This document shows, one piece after another, positions 44,765 to 56,600 of a stretch of DNA of 64,000 nt (positions within the stretch are counted from its first letter, which is position 1; every line of letters begins with the position of its first letter). The notes under the pieces are model-generated. The model was not told the DNA's origin and ran no database searches. It was given only the letters and a program-made list of their open reading frames with translations. The position numbers and the translations under genes are program-made. Source of the DNA: Wyeomyia smithii (taxonomy: Eukaryota; Arthropoda; Insecta; Diptera; Culicidae); contig NC_073695.1 in the NCBI RefSeq assembly GCF_029784165.1, forward strand, positions 14,321,286 through 14,385,285, read 5' to 3'.

Positions 44765-47627
44765 GTGGAATTGCTTTTGCAAGTGAGCTCATATAATTAC
44801 CTTCCATGGGAAATTCATTAAAATCAAATATCTGGCTTGGTTTTTTCTCTATCACCATCCGAAAAAAAGACCATTTTTATTAATGCAAACATTACTACTG
44901 AACGAAATTCGAAAATCTAATTTCTCTAAAACTGTAAATTTTTCTTAAATTATGTTCAAATATCAGTTGATTGACAACTATTGTTCCTAACTTTTCATTG
45001 AAAAAATATCGATGAAATAACGATTGAAAAAAATTTCGATAAACGCTTAAATGCTTTTTTAATTAAATACTGTTTAACAAAGTATCGTAACAAAAAATCT
45101 CCGAATCTAATGGATTGAAGCGTCAACGCCAACCTCCTTCAGCAAAGCTGATTCAGTATTGAGTAAAGCTAGATATGAGAATCTACCAAGCCCATGCTAG
45201 AAAAAATCTTTCACCATCATTGGATTCAGAAGACGTTATTCTAAAAATATAGAGCTTGAAAATTGAAGAGCTAAGTTGAAACCTACGCTGGGAGACTGAG
45301 AAAATCAGGTTTCCATGAAAATACGTATTCTGGTGAATTCAAACTAATTTTTCTCAAAATGTTTGCATGCTAAAATGAATATTTCATCGCGTATGGATTC
45401 AGGAGACCTCACTTCAAAAATGTATAGCTTAAAATTTGAAGAACGATTTTCTTATTTGATTTTTTTATGAAAATACGTAGTTTTGTGATTTTGTACTGAA
45501 ATAATTTAGAAACTCCAAAATTCACTCTTACATACCATATTTCATCTACCTGACATGATTTGATACATGGAGCAATTGATACGTATGAAAATTCCCAGTG
45601 TTTGCTCAATCTGTTTGAAAAGATAGAAAAAAAAAAACACAGACATATTTGCGTCTCACAAAAACCGGGAGGGGTCCAGAGGGATGGCACCTTTACCAAA
45701 ACTTAGAGCTACTATTCCCCTTGAATAAAATTCCAAGTTTTCCCAAATCGGCCATTCCAGTGGTGAGAACGAGCATTTTCAAAAATCAAGTTCCGTCCCG
45801 GGTCTTTACGGGTTAAAACTTAAATGCAAATTACTGATATTTACTGATAGTAATCAGTAACGAATTAGAAATTACTGATAGTTATCAGTCAGAATTTTTA
45901 TTGATAGTTCCCGCCACTAATAAATTGATCGAAACAGATGACACGCACATTCGTCGTTTTTTGATAGCGTGTAACCACAGACAAACAGACGTGCCTCTTC
46001 AGAGAAAAATCCTGAAAAATTTCCGTCGACCCGAACCCGAAATTCTAAGAGTTTGTCCACATATTAGCATCTTCTGACCCATCTTTATAAAAAACAGGTC
46101 TCAAATCGGACAAAAACTGAACTCAAAACGGTGATTCTACGAAACCGGTTTTGGCATGGTTTGGAAATTGATTGGTAGGTGTCTGATCCACGTAAAATGT
46201 CAGCAACATGTCGACTTTGCCCTAACTCCCCTACAATACTAAAATAGCTTTATCTCGACGTTGAATTACCTTTTTTTCAAATCTGTTCAACGAGTGTTCA
46301 AGAGTGTAAGCGATACTCAAAGATACAATAGCAATTTGTCTTCACAAAATCCTCTCCTTTTTGCGGGGAGGAGGTCGGCGGATGGTAACGACTGGCAGGG
46401 TACTTCGTATTTTAATTCTACCACGAATGAAGTAAGCACCGACGCACAGTGGGGCAGTTGGTGCGACAAAACCTCATAACTTCTAAATGGTTGGTTCCCC
46501 AGTGTTTATGTCTTTGGCAATGTTGTACAACATAAAAATATCTTTATGAAAAATGTATTCAAGTAGCTTCAATTTTCTTCCTACAGATGGCGCTGACATC
46601 TATCTTCTGAATAAATGGTGCTAGCCATTTTGTTTCTTCTGAAAAGTTACATTCAGTACAGTACATTCATGTACAACATGCCTGGATTACTCTTTGATCT
46701 AGATCGCTCAATTTTGAAAGTGAAATTCTTTTTGCTGCTCAAGTTCAAGCCTAAGCTATTTTGTGTTCTTTACTCAGTTAGGATCGTTTAATTGTTTGGG
46801 TCATGCATAAAATGGTTTAAGTCACTTGTTTCACACGCATACACATACACATTCTAAACGTATTGATCATGTTTCATGATATATAACAATATCAACTATA
46901 TTCCATATCATTTTCAACGTAAAGGAATTTTACGACTGCTTTTTTTTGTTTTACGGGTATCAGTTGAATCGAAGTTTGTTCTTAAATTAGACAAAAAGGG
47001 GTCAGATATAACCAACATACCGTTCAATACATCTTACATGGTTTCAATTCTGCTGGACTTTTGGCTGTGCACTTCACGAATTTGTTAAAATGTGATGTCG
47101 CCATAGAAAGCTGCCGCGAAACGCATGATTTTTACTTAAAAACATGCTGTACCAAAAATCAAATAACTTTTGAAGCGACAAAAAGCGGCAGCTTAAGTTG
47201 GGTTTTTTGAATAGCTGAGACTGGCATCTTCAAATTTGAGAAGAATATAGAGAGGGTACTCGCTGGTAAATCACTTTTTCAAATGTTTGAAACTAGTGAA
47301 AAATTGGGTTTTTTTTATCTCAATCGTGGTATAGTAGAATATACTCAGCTACCTAAGTTTTTTTTCCTTTAATTTCACTATTATTGAAGAGATTTTTAGC
47401 ATAATATCATTATCATTTGGGAGCTCCTGCATTTTGTAGGTTGATAAAGATGATCGAAATATTTTTTTCGGTTTTATCAAATGTTAAACCCCAGCTTCTC
47501 CTACCTCGCGATGTACTAAAACATGCGAATTCTGTACAATCTATGCTCGATTCTTGGTCTGTAGGCATTCTAGTCTCTGCAAAATATCGATTTAGAACCT
47601 AATTCCGGAAAAAAAATTTTAGGTTTT
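44765..47627. other. Gene-free AT-rich DNA
   Basis: No coding region or clear element boundary recognised. Confidence 0.45.
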
Positions 47628-48130
47628 GTCTGAGCTTTTGTATGGGGCTGCCCCCGTGTGCGACGTGAAGTTAATTTCACACTCCAAGTTCCACAAGAAG
47701 GTACAGCGGTGGCTAACAATCAGCGAGAAGGGAATGTTAAAGCCACTTTTCTTTCGGACTGATCGTGAACGGGAAACTTTATAGCTCGAAGCGTCTGGCG
47801 GAAGTTGCGGCCGAAGACGCGGTGTTTTGGCCGAACCTGGTGTCGGCCAACTATTCGAAGCGATCGGAGGAGATGGAGCGGCTAAATATCGATGTGGTAC
47901 CCAAGTCAGCGGTCCCGCCCAACGTCCCTCAGCTGCGTCCCATCCATAATTTCTGAGCAAACCTGCAGCGTAAGCGTAACTCCAACAATTTTGTCGCGAA
48001 TACTGAGGGGAAATTCATAAACGAAACGAAGAAAGAACTTAGAAACATGCTTACACGCATGTTTTTGTCCGCTATGGCGAATGTTCCGGTTAATTGCCAG
48101 AAGGCCGGTGGATTTTTTTCGCAAGTAAGC
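47628..48130 (+). pseudogene. D37E-like transposase relic, copy 2 (C-terminal half)
   Basis: VNGKLYSSKRLAEVAAEDAV, FWPNLVSANYSKRSEEMERL and NIDVVPKSAVPPNVPQLRPI, then HNF*AN. The catalytic glutamate position is histidine, followed by a stop. Same family as 43936-44760. Confidence 0.65.
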
Positions 48131-48889
48131 TAACATTATTACCTTCCATGATGTTTTTTTCTACCACCATCCGAAAAAAGTCCATTTTTTACCACAAACG
48201 TTATAGTAGGAAATATTTCTGGAGTCGTGGCAAGAATAAAAGAAAAGGTAAAAAAATGTGATAACTAGTAGTCACATACATTCTACATCGTCAAACTGTC
48301 ATCATCGTTAAAGGAAGTCTTGCAGGAAAGTGTAAATAAAATAATCAACTTCATCAAGGATCGACCTAAAAATTCAATATCCGAAGCACACAACGTCAGC
48401 ATTCTACGTTACTGCTCTATACCGAAGTATGCCACTTGCCTCGTGGAAAGACGTTGTCCCGACTGTTTGAATTGAGATCGGAGGTAATAACGTTTCTTAG
48501 TGACAATAATTTTGCATGGGGAGTGAATCCAATAATGATCAGTGGCTCATCTGAGTGTTGAGTTATGGGCAGAATTGTTAAAAACCGAAACCTGGGCAGC
48601 TTTACAAGTTTAAAAAACAACTAAGCAAAAATTGCATTGAAGATATCATTCAATAATTTTTAGGAAATGACGAGCATTTGCAGGTAGGGATTGTAACACA
48701 TTAAAGCAGTCTTTCTCGATATCAGCAAAGTCAGAATAATTGATATCAGACGAATATGAATGCCTGATTGATTTACCATCGGATACAAACGAAAAGGAGA
48801 AATTAGAATCCCAAAAATCGCTGGTGGGATGAAAAATGAATTTAAAGTTTTTTTCTAATAAAGTAATGCTTATTCTCCGCAATTTGCCA

Positions 48890-49195
48890 GGAAAACCGAC
48901 TTGACCAGCTTATTCAGCCGCTGACGCTGCTTCATTGCCTGCGGTTCCGAGGTCAGTGGATAGGACTACCGCTTCCCGACATGTATCATGTCATGTGACA
49001 TGTCCATATTCGCCAGATACTTTCTCACTGTTTGGCCGGTTGCATCAATCTCCCGGCCAAGCGCACGCAGCGATGTAGGCACTTGTCTCTCGAAACGGGT
49101 GTATCCGAGGTCCACGAGCTACCGCACGATGTCGGTTTTTGACGCGACGGGAACGCGCACGCTTCTGAACGGAGTAGCTTCACTGTTTTAATCAC
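48890..49195 (-). pseudogene. D37E-like transposase relic, copy 3 (N-terminal half)
   Basis: On the minus strand: TSLRALGREIDATGQTVRKY, LANMDMSH and KQRQRLNKLVKSVF. It matches the DNA-binding part of copy 1 and is truncated at both ends; a MITE adjoins at 49204. Confidence 0.6.
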
Positions 49196-49203
49196 CACGG
49201 TTA

Positions 49204-49407
49204 AGCCTGTATTACACTCTTTGACCAAGCGTCAAATATTTGGCACTTTCTGGCAGATAAAAATTTGGTCAAATATGATTGTTTGTCACTCTCCAATTTT
49301 AACATGGGGCAAACACGGACAAACAACAACCATGATGTCAAATAAATTTGACCATTATGTCAGAAGCTCAAATATTTGACCATTAGACAAAGAGTGTACT
49401 ACAGGCT
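49204..49407. mobile_element. 204-bp MITE with TTA target duplication
   Basis: AGCCTGTATTACACTCTTTG and, inverted, CAAAGAGTGTACTACAGGCT, flanked by TTA at 49201-49203 and 49408-49410. Inner TCAAATATTTG words are palindromic. Confidence 0.85.
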
Positions 49408-49410
49408 TTA

Positions 49411-50160
49411 GAGTTAGACTGATAGAGCTGTCAATTTTTTTCTACTGACTCATAGGTTACTATGATTGATCCTCGAGCGTCGGCACGGGGAGTTATATCA
49501 GTGCGTGTGAAGGTAAACCGTGTGCGTGTGGGTTGCGTATCTTAGGTACAAATGGAGTCGAGTGGTTGTTCAGGAACGTTTCTGTTTTTGGCATAACGTG
49601 AAGAAATGGATTCATTTCTTCTTAAAACATTCGTTCTTGATTGATTACCAAACCACGAAGTACATTTTTGTCTATAACTTTGGCCGGTCTTCCAGTACCT
49701 GGGGAATTGTTGGTGAGATTTGTCGAAACCAGAAGATTATCGATTTTTAAATGATTCACCGGGAATTTTTTGTCAAAATTTTTGTGAAGTTCACAGAACT
49801 GGACAATGCACTTGTACAATTCTTCTTGTTTCGATGACGTTTTGAACAGGACTTGCATAAATAAACGACCCGAAGTACAGAATGATTGCTGCTATCGACT
49901 CGATCAAACTAAATCGATTGGTATACATTCGGCCCTTCAGTTGAAACTTAGGTCGAATTGTTATACCTTTCAAAGAAAAAGAAAAGTGTGGACAATTTTT
50001 GGATTAACAAAATGTTTTTTTTACATGTCGCGGTTCTGAATAAAAGACATGTTAGAGATTAATTTTTTTTCAAAGGGTCATTGTGTTATGGTATTGACAA
50101 GACGTTTTACATTTTTATTTAATTGCATAAAATTCATTTTTCAGATTTTTAGATTTTGCA
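49411..50160. other. Gene-free DNA with a possible transposase N-terminal scrap
   Basis: On the minus strand at 49622-49858 the phrase SPGTGRPAKVIDKNVLRGLV looks like the linker of a Tc1-type paired HTH. It is too little to classify. Confidence 0.3.
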
Positions 50161-50164
50161 GACC

Positions 50165-50770
50165 TAGTGATGCAGATTCATTCAAACTGGCTTCGTCACA
50201 ACAAAAGCCGCGCGACACGATCTTTCAGACCCATTATCGCACGATGGCAAAGAGTTCGCGCGAAACAGACGGCAACACATCGAAAAGAAACCATGAATGG
50301 AGCAAAGATTTTGGGGGCTCGTTCGTCGAATATTTACAGCAAGACACGCGTGTATTGATGTGCGGTAAACAACACAATCGTGCCTGCAACATGCTGAAAT
50401 GTTTTCATCAGCAAATTTGCAGTGATAAAAGGAGAGAGGGCGCAAGAAATGCGAAAAGCTCTAAAAAAGCGGCGACCTCAAAGATTGCGGTGATCGGCGT
50501 GGCTGACGCTATGATATTTGCCGGTTGCATCATGCTGTTAGGTTGGAAGTGGAACTATAATTTGGGAGCACTTTTAAGGACGCGACTGTACTGGTCGAAA
50601 CCTTTTAGATGATCAATGACCGCGTCGGTTCTTGGAATTTGTCCGATCGGGAGATATCTGCCATTATGCTGGCGGCGCTCCATTTCCAATCGAATTTTCG
50701 GCGAACCATCTTTCAGTGGAATGCGTTGAATAATAGCGGATGGAATGCGCGAACTTTCCTGTAGCGACAT
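50165..50770 (-). pseudogene. Unidentified coding-like block, broken frames
   Basis: A minus-strand frame starts with an ATG at 50770: MSLQESSRIPSAIIQRIPLK, then RLEMERRQHNGRYLPIGQIP, DAVIDHLKGFDQYSRVL, stopping at 50555 after 71 residues. Below it, other minus frames stay open with ordinary composition (for example RAPKIFAPFMVSFRCVAVCF at about 50260-50330). GC content and codon texture differ from the AT-rich surroundings. A long plus-strand frame overlaps (50049-50612), so the coding strand is not certain. I cannot name the family. A transposon protein or an old integrated viral piece are both possible. Confidence 0.35.
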
Positions 50771-50775
50771 GATAA

Positions 50776-51808
50776 AATGTAGAGAGTTTCAAGGTGGTAT
50801 GTATTTATTCCAATGGAAATATTTTTAACCAGTTCTATAAACAGGCGCATAGTCCAAACTATTTTACTTCAATTCTAACAACATTCAGTACTTGTGTACT
50901 CAGCGAACGTGTCTTGACATTTCTTTCACACTACAATGATCCGTAACTGCAAGGCACCACTGGAGGTTCTCAGCGGCGCCTGAAGGTAATTTAATGTTTT
51001 GAAGTCAGTGAACATTCAAAACAACTCACCTCGAGTAGCTTTTTCTGGAATTGAATGTTTCCTAAACCTGTCTAGATCAGACAAAACGTTCAATTCTAGT
51101 AAACAGGTGTCGATCGTCATCTGTATGGTCGTACGTACAGGGCCGTTATCACTACGATTCGATCGAGCTCGAATTGCAAAATAAACCTCGCAACGTCACA
51201 GGCGTCAGCGAAAAATAACGGCAAACCAATTTTCGACATCAGTGCCGACGCTCGAGGCATCTGGTTGGAACCAACGTTGTCAAAACATTTATAATCGCTC
51301 AATCAAAACCCACTGCCTGTCTAAGATTATATAATTCCGCTGATTGTACCCAGATAATCCTAGCATTAAGCGAAAATCGAAAACAGTAGTCGTCTCTCGG
51401 GGTTGAAGTTTGTTGTGGTCTGAGCGTGACCTTCGCCTTAACCCACCGATGGAAACTCTCTTTGTTGTTGAGAACTTGTGCACTGGCCACCAAGATTCAA
51501 CCACTGGTGACTGGTGATAAGCTGATCGCTGGACGGCGATAACGACCACCGTCGAAGAGGATCGTGAGAAATGACGCATAATTATTTGCGCCTCGTCACA
51601 AAGAACCATCGCACACGGGACAGTTTACTTTTGGGGTAATTGGGTTAGGTTGTGCGACGCCGCGTCTGCGAAACTCGCCCACAAATAAACCAAGCAGTCT
51701 ACATTGTATACCGAGACTATCGCTAATCGGACGCTAACACTGACCGGCGACCTTCTCATCCTGGCCGGCAGTTTATAACGCTGGAATCAGGACAATACTA
51801 GACATCAT
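50776..51808. other. Non-coding, GC-richer DNA upstream of a promoter-like site
   Basis: No domain-bearing frame. GATA-type words (GTGATAAGCTGATCG and GGCGATAACG near 51510-51540) are present. It may be regulatory DNA. Confidence 0.35.
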
Positions 51809-51860
51809 TATAAGCACGTGTGTTTCATAAACAATTGGGCTTGCAGTTGTCGAGCGATCA
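51809..51860 (+). promoter_or_regulatory. Candidate core promoter (TATA plus initiator)
   Basis: TTATAAGC at about 51809-51816 is followed about 30 bp later by a GCAGTTG initiator-like word near 51845. No downstream exon could be found to 64000, so if real it would serve a gene with its next exon outside the window, or a non-coding transcript. Confidence 0.3.
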
Positions 51861-53080
51861 CCAGATGGAAACAAGCAGTTTTTTAGTAGTCACCAAGAAA
51901 TAGTGTTCACAGTAAATGTGTTTGAGAGGGACAACTAGAGTTAGTGCGTCAGATGGGAAAAATCCCAGTTGTCTATGAGTCGACAGTGCCTATCAAATTT
52001 TAAACAATCTTTATATTTGTTAGTAATCAAACGTTATGTTTAAAATTAATGCTTATATTTGATTAACCTATAGTTTAAGTCCAGTTTGTTTTGATTCGCC
52101 AAAAATTTCAAATAGCCATTAAAATTGAAAACAAATAGATACTGCTTTTGAATCACTACGTTCAGTTTAAATTTATACTTCGCAAGTCGCAATGTTTGAT
52201 AATTCTGAGAGTTTCAAAGTTTCTGACATTCGCGCTGACGATACTGTTGATATTTGTTCGATTTTTGTATGCATAAAAGAAGGAAGGAAATAGGGTAAAA
52301 AACTTATATTCGGTCTATTAGGCGGCCGTCATAAACGTTTTCCTGAATTGCAGATATCTCCCGACCACTCTGACTTCATATATATATATATATATTCACT
52401 GGAATCCTCGAATCGTTTCGGAACAGAGTGGTCTATGTACATAAACCTGGTAAAAGACAAAGAAAATGATGGTAACTCGTATTAGATGGCTAGTATCACA
52501 TGTTATATGATACATATAGCATGTCATATGTAAGATGTCACGTGTAACATTACATGTAACACAACATGTTACATATTACATAATATTTCACATGTTACAT
52601 TTTTTGTGTTACATTACGTGTAACATGTTACATATCACGTGGGACATGTACAGAACAAGTGACATGTTAATATCACATGTAATATGGGGCCACCACATAC
52701 CAACCCCCGGGAAAAATGCCCATATAATTTTTTTTTTGTGAGGACCGTGGACATTACACAACCCCCCCCTATTCTGTTTTGGACGAAATTTCAACACGGT
52801 ATAAATTAGCTTTAAAGCTTTTTCGAAATATTAATAATGTCCCAACTTCAGTTTCTTGAGTACATGCGGTTTATGCAAAAAACTCATTTTCGAAAAAAAT
52901 CTCTGTTCCGCAACGGCTCAATTATCGTTCGGAAAAAATGAAGCTACTTGAATGTTGCTAATTGTTTTGATTGTCAAGTTTTTTATAAATAGCCCTGTGC
53001 TTTTGGGTTCATTTCAGCACTTTTGCAGTAACCATGTACTACTAATAGCTGCCAGCATTCCCGGACGAACACACAAGATA
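51861..53080. other. Gene-free DNA with simple repeats
   Basis: Contains (TA)n near 52379-52394 and an ACATGT/ACATATTACATG palindromic repeat cluster at about 52495-52690. No gene. Confidence 0.5.
52495..52690. repeat. Palindromic ACATGTTACAT repeat cluster
   Basis: Words ATGTTACATATTACAT, ACATGTTACA and CACGTGTAACAT recur more than ten times in both orientations. Confidence 0.75.
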
Positions 53081-54141
53081 CGCATGGATTCCCTAGGATT
53101 CCTCACATTGGAATCGTGAAGCGTCCTCGATAAGGAATCCTGAAAAAAGAATCCTCAGGAATGCCCTGTCAATGGTGCTAGGATTCTTGAATGAGAATCG
53201 TGTATTGAGAATCCTTCAGATTCCCTAGGATTCCTCACATTGGAATCGTGAGTCGTCCTTGATAAGGAATTTTGAAAAGAAATCTTCAAGACTGCCCTGT
53301 CTATGGGGTTAGGATTCTTGAATGAGAATCGTGTAATGAGAATCTTTTGGATTCCCTAGGATTCCTCACATTGAAATCGTGAAGCATCCTTGATGAGGAA
53401 TTCTGAAAAAGGAATCCTCAGGAATGCTCTGTCTATGGGGCTAGGATTCTTTGAATTTTAAATTTCAAAATCTCTTCTGGAATCTATTTCCGATTCCGGA
53501 AATACTCATATTGGGAGTCATTCGGCCAGATAATTATATTTCTCAGAGTCTGGAAGTCACCTTTTCAGAATACAAAATGGTGTCTGAGGTCGTTTTCCAG
53601 TCTAGGGGCATCATCCCGATTCCGAATATACCAATATTGGATGGTATTTAACCTTGTTTTATTTAATTGTTTCTATGGCCACCAGAAGCCACTGTGTAAT
53701 CTATTCCGGAAGGACCATCTCGAGAGCATATCACCAAAATACCAAAAAACCATACAAATGACCTGTTAAAGTAATTTTATGTATCTTGAACCAATAATTG
53801 TTAGATTTTGTCCAAATATTCATGAATTTCTTTAGTTTTTGGAATAACGGATTCCCGGGAATGAGAGAATTCTTGGGCACCGCTGACGCTAATTTGAAAG
53901 TAGATAGGTTATTGGATCTTTTGGTGCCATCGAAATCAAATAAAAATTACAACAGATATAAGAATTTCGAGCACGAAACAGTTAAAGTCAAAGGTTTCGT
54001 ATCCGAAGAATTCTCATAACGCGATTTTCACTCAAGAATCCGAGTCCCATATACAAGGCATTCTTGAGGATTCTTTCGTGAGGATTCCTTATTGTGGACG
54101 CTTTACGATTCCAATGTGAGGAATCCTAGGGAATCTATGCG
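53081..54141. mobile_element. Fold-back element with tandemly repeated left arm
   Basis: The left arm starts CGCATGGATTCCCTAGGATT and contains three tandem units of about 130 bp (starting near 53090, 53219 and 53350). The right end is one unit in inverse orientation, closing with CCTAGGGAATCTATGCG at 54141. Shared unit words are TTCCTCACATTGGAATCGTG and GGAATCCTCAGGAATGCC. The middle (53460-54050) is unrelated and non-coding. No target duplication found. Confidence 0.75.
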
Positions 54142-54960
54142 AACCCTATGGGTGCGAATAACGTATATATGAGTTTATTCTAACCGGGACTCTGAGTCAG
54201 TAATGTCGAATAGTCTGTCCTCGTTAGAGTCAGTTGTTCAATTTTGTAATTCTGTTCGCATATTCAAAGAAGTTTGTTCGCATTCTATGAGGGTGAACCA
54301 ATTTCGGCTTGATGCTAGAAGGACGCAAGATCCATGTACAGTCGCAGTGTTCAGTTTACTTTGGTGATACCAATATATATATATATATATATATTTGATT
54401 TCTGGTCTTTCTGAATCATATCATTTGAGGTTCAGATCAGAGGAAGCCAAAAAAGCGGAATCTAGTTTGGCTGAAAAATAATAAATTTTACATTGAGCGT
54501 CTTATTAGAATAGAATTAGATATTGAGAATATGCAATGTTTCCATTTAATTTTACTAGTACTACAAAAAATCGAATACCGCTGAAATCGTCCGCAGATAC
54601 ATATTTCGGTTATTACGTATAACCATCATCAGTGCTTATGTGGACTGCTGAAAAAGAATCTTTTTAAGAGAGAAATTTTCATTTGTTAACCATCAGTTAC
54701 ACGATTGTTTGGTCAATATCAATTCTAGACATGGGTTTTGTATACTTTTAAAGTAGAATTACCAAGTTACAGGATTAAATTAGGAAGTAAAACACTCTGA
54801 GAAAGAAATAGCTAACTTTCTCAGAAACGCAATTTGATCCAAAATGGTAGCAAGTTTACCGTCTCTCGTGATGAGAATAATATTCTTTATGATGTTGGTT
54901 AGATTCTTCAATTTCATCTGGAAAAGAGATAGACACATTACGACACGTTTTTCTCAGTCT
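54142..54960. other. Gene-free DNA
   Basis: Includes (TA)n at about 54377-54395 and, near 54590-54650, a TACATATTTCGGTTATTACG plus ATCAGTGCTTATGTGGACTG stretch of the kind found in mosquito non-LTR 3' regions. Confidence 0.4.
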
Positions 54961-54964
54961 TATG

Positions 54965-55165
54965 CTATACACTCAGTTTTTTTACGCTGGGAATACGTAC
55001 CTCGTAAAAAACCATGTCAAAACGCGGAAATCAAATCTGCGTTGAAAAACCGCGGTTATTTGAAATCCCGCGTAAGAAACATGGTTGATTCGGAAATGCA
55101 CCTAAAAACACGCGTTCATTCAAAATACCGCGTAAAAAATATCCTCGTTCAAAACCGCGTAAAAA
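54965..55165. repeat. Short-period repeat with ACCGCGTAAAAA words
   Basis: ATACACTCAGTTTTTTTACG leads into repeated CGCGTAAAAAA / CGCGTTCATTCAAAAT words. The 133-codon plus frame across it (54844-55245) is a by-product of the repeat. Confidence 0.6.
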
Positions 55166-55174
55166 CATTCTGTC

Positions 55175-55520
55175 CGGATCGCGGAGACGATTCCTCTCAC
55201 GATTCTGTCGCCGAGTCGCTGAGATTCCCAAATTTGGATTCTTGAGGTTTTCCATAAGCGATTCGAACAGATTCTGTCCGTATCGCAGAAACGATTCCTT
55301 TCATGATTCATTTGGATTCTGTAGGATTCTTGAGAAGGTTTTCCAAATGCGATTCGTATAGATTCTGTCCGTATCGCAGAAACGATTCCTCTCACGATTC
55401 GTTTGGATTTTTGAGGATTCTTGAAAAGGTTTCCCGTATGCGATTCGAACAGAATCTGTACGTATCGCAGAAACGATTCCTCTCACGATCCGTCACCGAG
55501 TTATAGGAATTCTTACTCAG
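55175..55520. repeat. Minisatellite of about 100-bp units
   Basis: Three to four units containing CTGTCCGTATCGCAGAAACG, ATTCCTCTCACGATTC and GATTCTTGAGAAGGTTTTCC. Related single units lie at the edge of 43190-43260. Confidence 0.8.
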
Positions 55521-55529
55521 GATTCTCAG

Positions 55530-55661
55530 CGTGTTAGTTAGGGTTACGGGTGAAACCGTCACGAGATGACCGGTACCATTTTGCCTTTCCTCCTTTGAAC
55601 GGCTGGCACCTAGCGTCCGTATGTCACTAGTGGGGTTTTAGAATGAAAATGATGGGGCGAA
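55530..55661 (+). repeat. 14636-family repeat, part left of the Jockey-like insertion
   Basis: GGGTGAAACCGTCACGAGAT and CACCTAGCGTCCGTATGTCA match 14745-14810 and 15436-15530. The copy is cut at GATGGGGCGAA and resumes at 59153. Confidence 0.8.
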
Positions 55662-55671
55662 TTTTTTTTTA

Positions 55672-56600
55672 GGGGTGTTTAGGATCATCTGAATATTTTA
55701 TTCTGAACAATCTGAGGTTTAAGATGGTGGGTTTTAGCGCAGCCCTCCCAGACAGACAAAGCGTACTCTATGAACGGTAAAATTATTTGTTTGTGAACAG
55801 CAAGCTTGTTGGTGAGGAAAAGGGGGGATTTTCTATTAATGAGAGGATAGAGGGATTTGGTCAGTATGTTGCACTTGTTAACAGTTTTCTCTACGTGTGA
55901 ATGAAATAGAAGCTTTTGGTCCAGGGAGAGACCAAGATAGAAAACCTCACTCGACCATTAGATGGGAGGGTTATTAAGATGGATTTTCACATTGGCAGGT
56001 GGAACAAGTCGAGTTGATTTTGAATGCGGGAATATAATAGCCTGGGTCTCAGCTGCATTGATGCAGATCTTCCAATTGTTGAAAGAGTCGGACAAAACAT
56101 CCAGACCCTCTTGTAGTCTACGCGTCAAAGCTCTAATCACTCGACCTTTGTAGATAATGACAGTGTTGTCTGCAAACATAGACAGGATGCCACCACCCGG
56201 AAGGGGAGGAGCATCTGAGGTAAGTCTAGTCAATTGATGAACGGTGGAGTGACCCTGTCTTAACCCGAACTGTTCTGGGAGGAAGATGTTATTCTGGTTT
56301 ACGGACTCTAGTAAGCGACTAAGAATCAATTTTTCGAACAACTTCGAGATGCATGATAATAGGCTGATGGGACGAAAGTTGTTAGCGTTGGTGGGGTCCT
56401 TACCGGGTTTATGGATGGGAATCACTTTCGCTAACTTCCAGCGAGACGGTAAGTAACTGAGCTACAGACACTTATTGAAGATCGCTGCCAGGTGTTCAGA
56501 AAATTCTCGATTCAAGTTTTTAAACTCAAGGTCCTCATCGACGCCGACGGCCTTCATGTTCTTGGTGCGCTAGATGGCAGCTAACACCTCATCAGCAGAT
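55672..56600 (-). pseudogene. Jockey-like ORF2, reverse-transcriptase part with deletion
   Basis: After a stop in the SADEVLAAI* region, the frame gives VIPIHKPGKDPTNANNFRPI, SLLSCISKLFEKLILSRLLE and FGLRQGHSTVHQLTRLTS, then jumps straight to GGGILSMFADNTVIIYKGR. The RT segment with the first catalytic aspartate is missing, and the usual FADD is FADN. The tail VFYLGLSLDQKLLFHSHVEK and IILPFIEYALSVWEGCAK runs to the A-run. It cannot be catalytically active. Confidence 0.8.

Noticed and set aside
54844..55245. 133-codon plus-strand frame
   Set aside because: It runs through short-period ACCGCGTAAAAA repeats and into a minisatellite; no domain, and composition follows the repeat.
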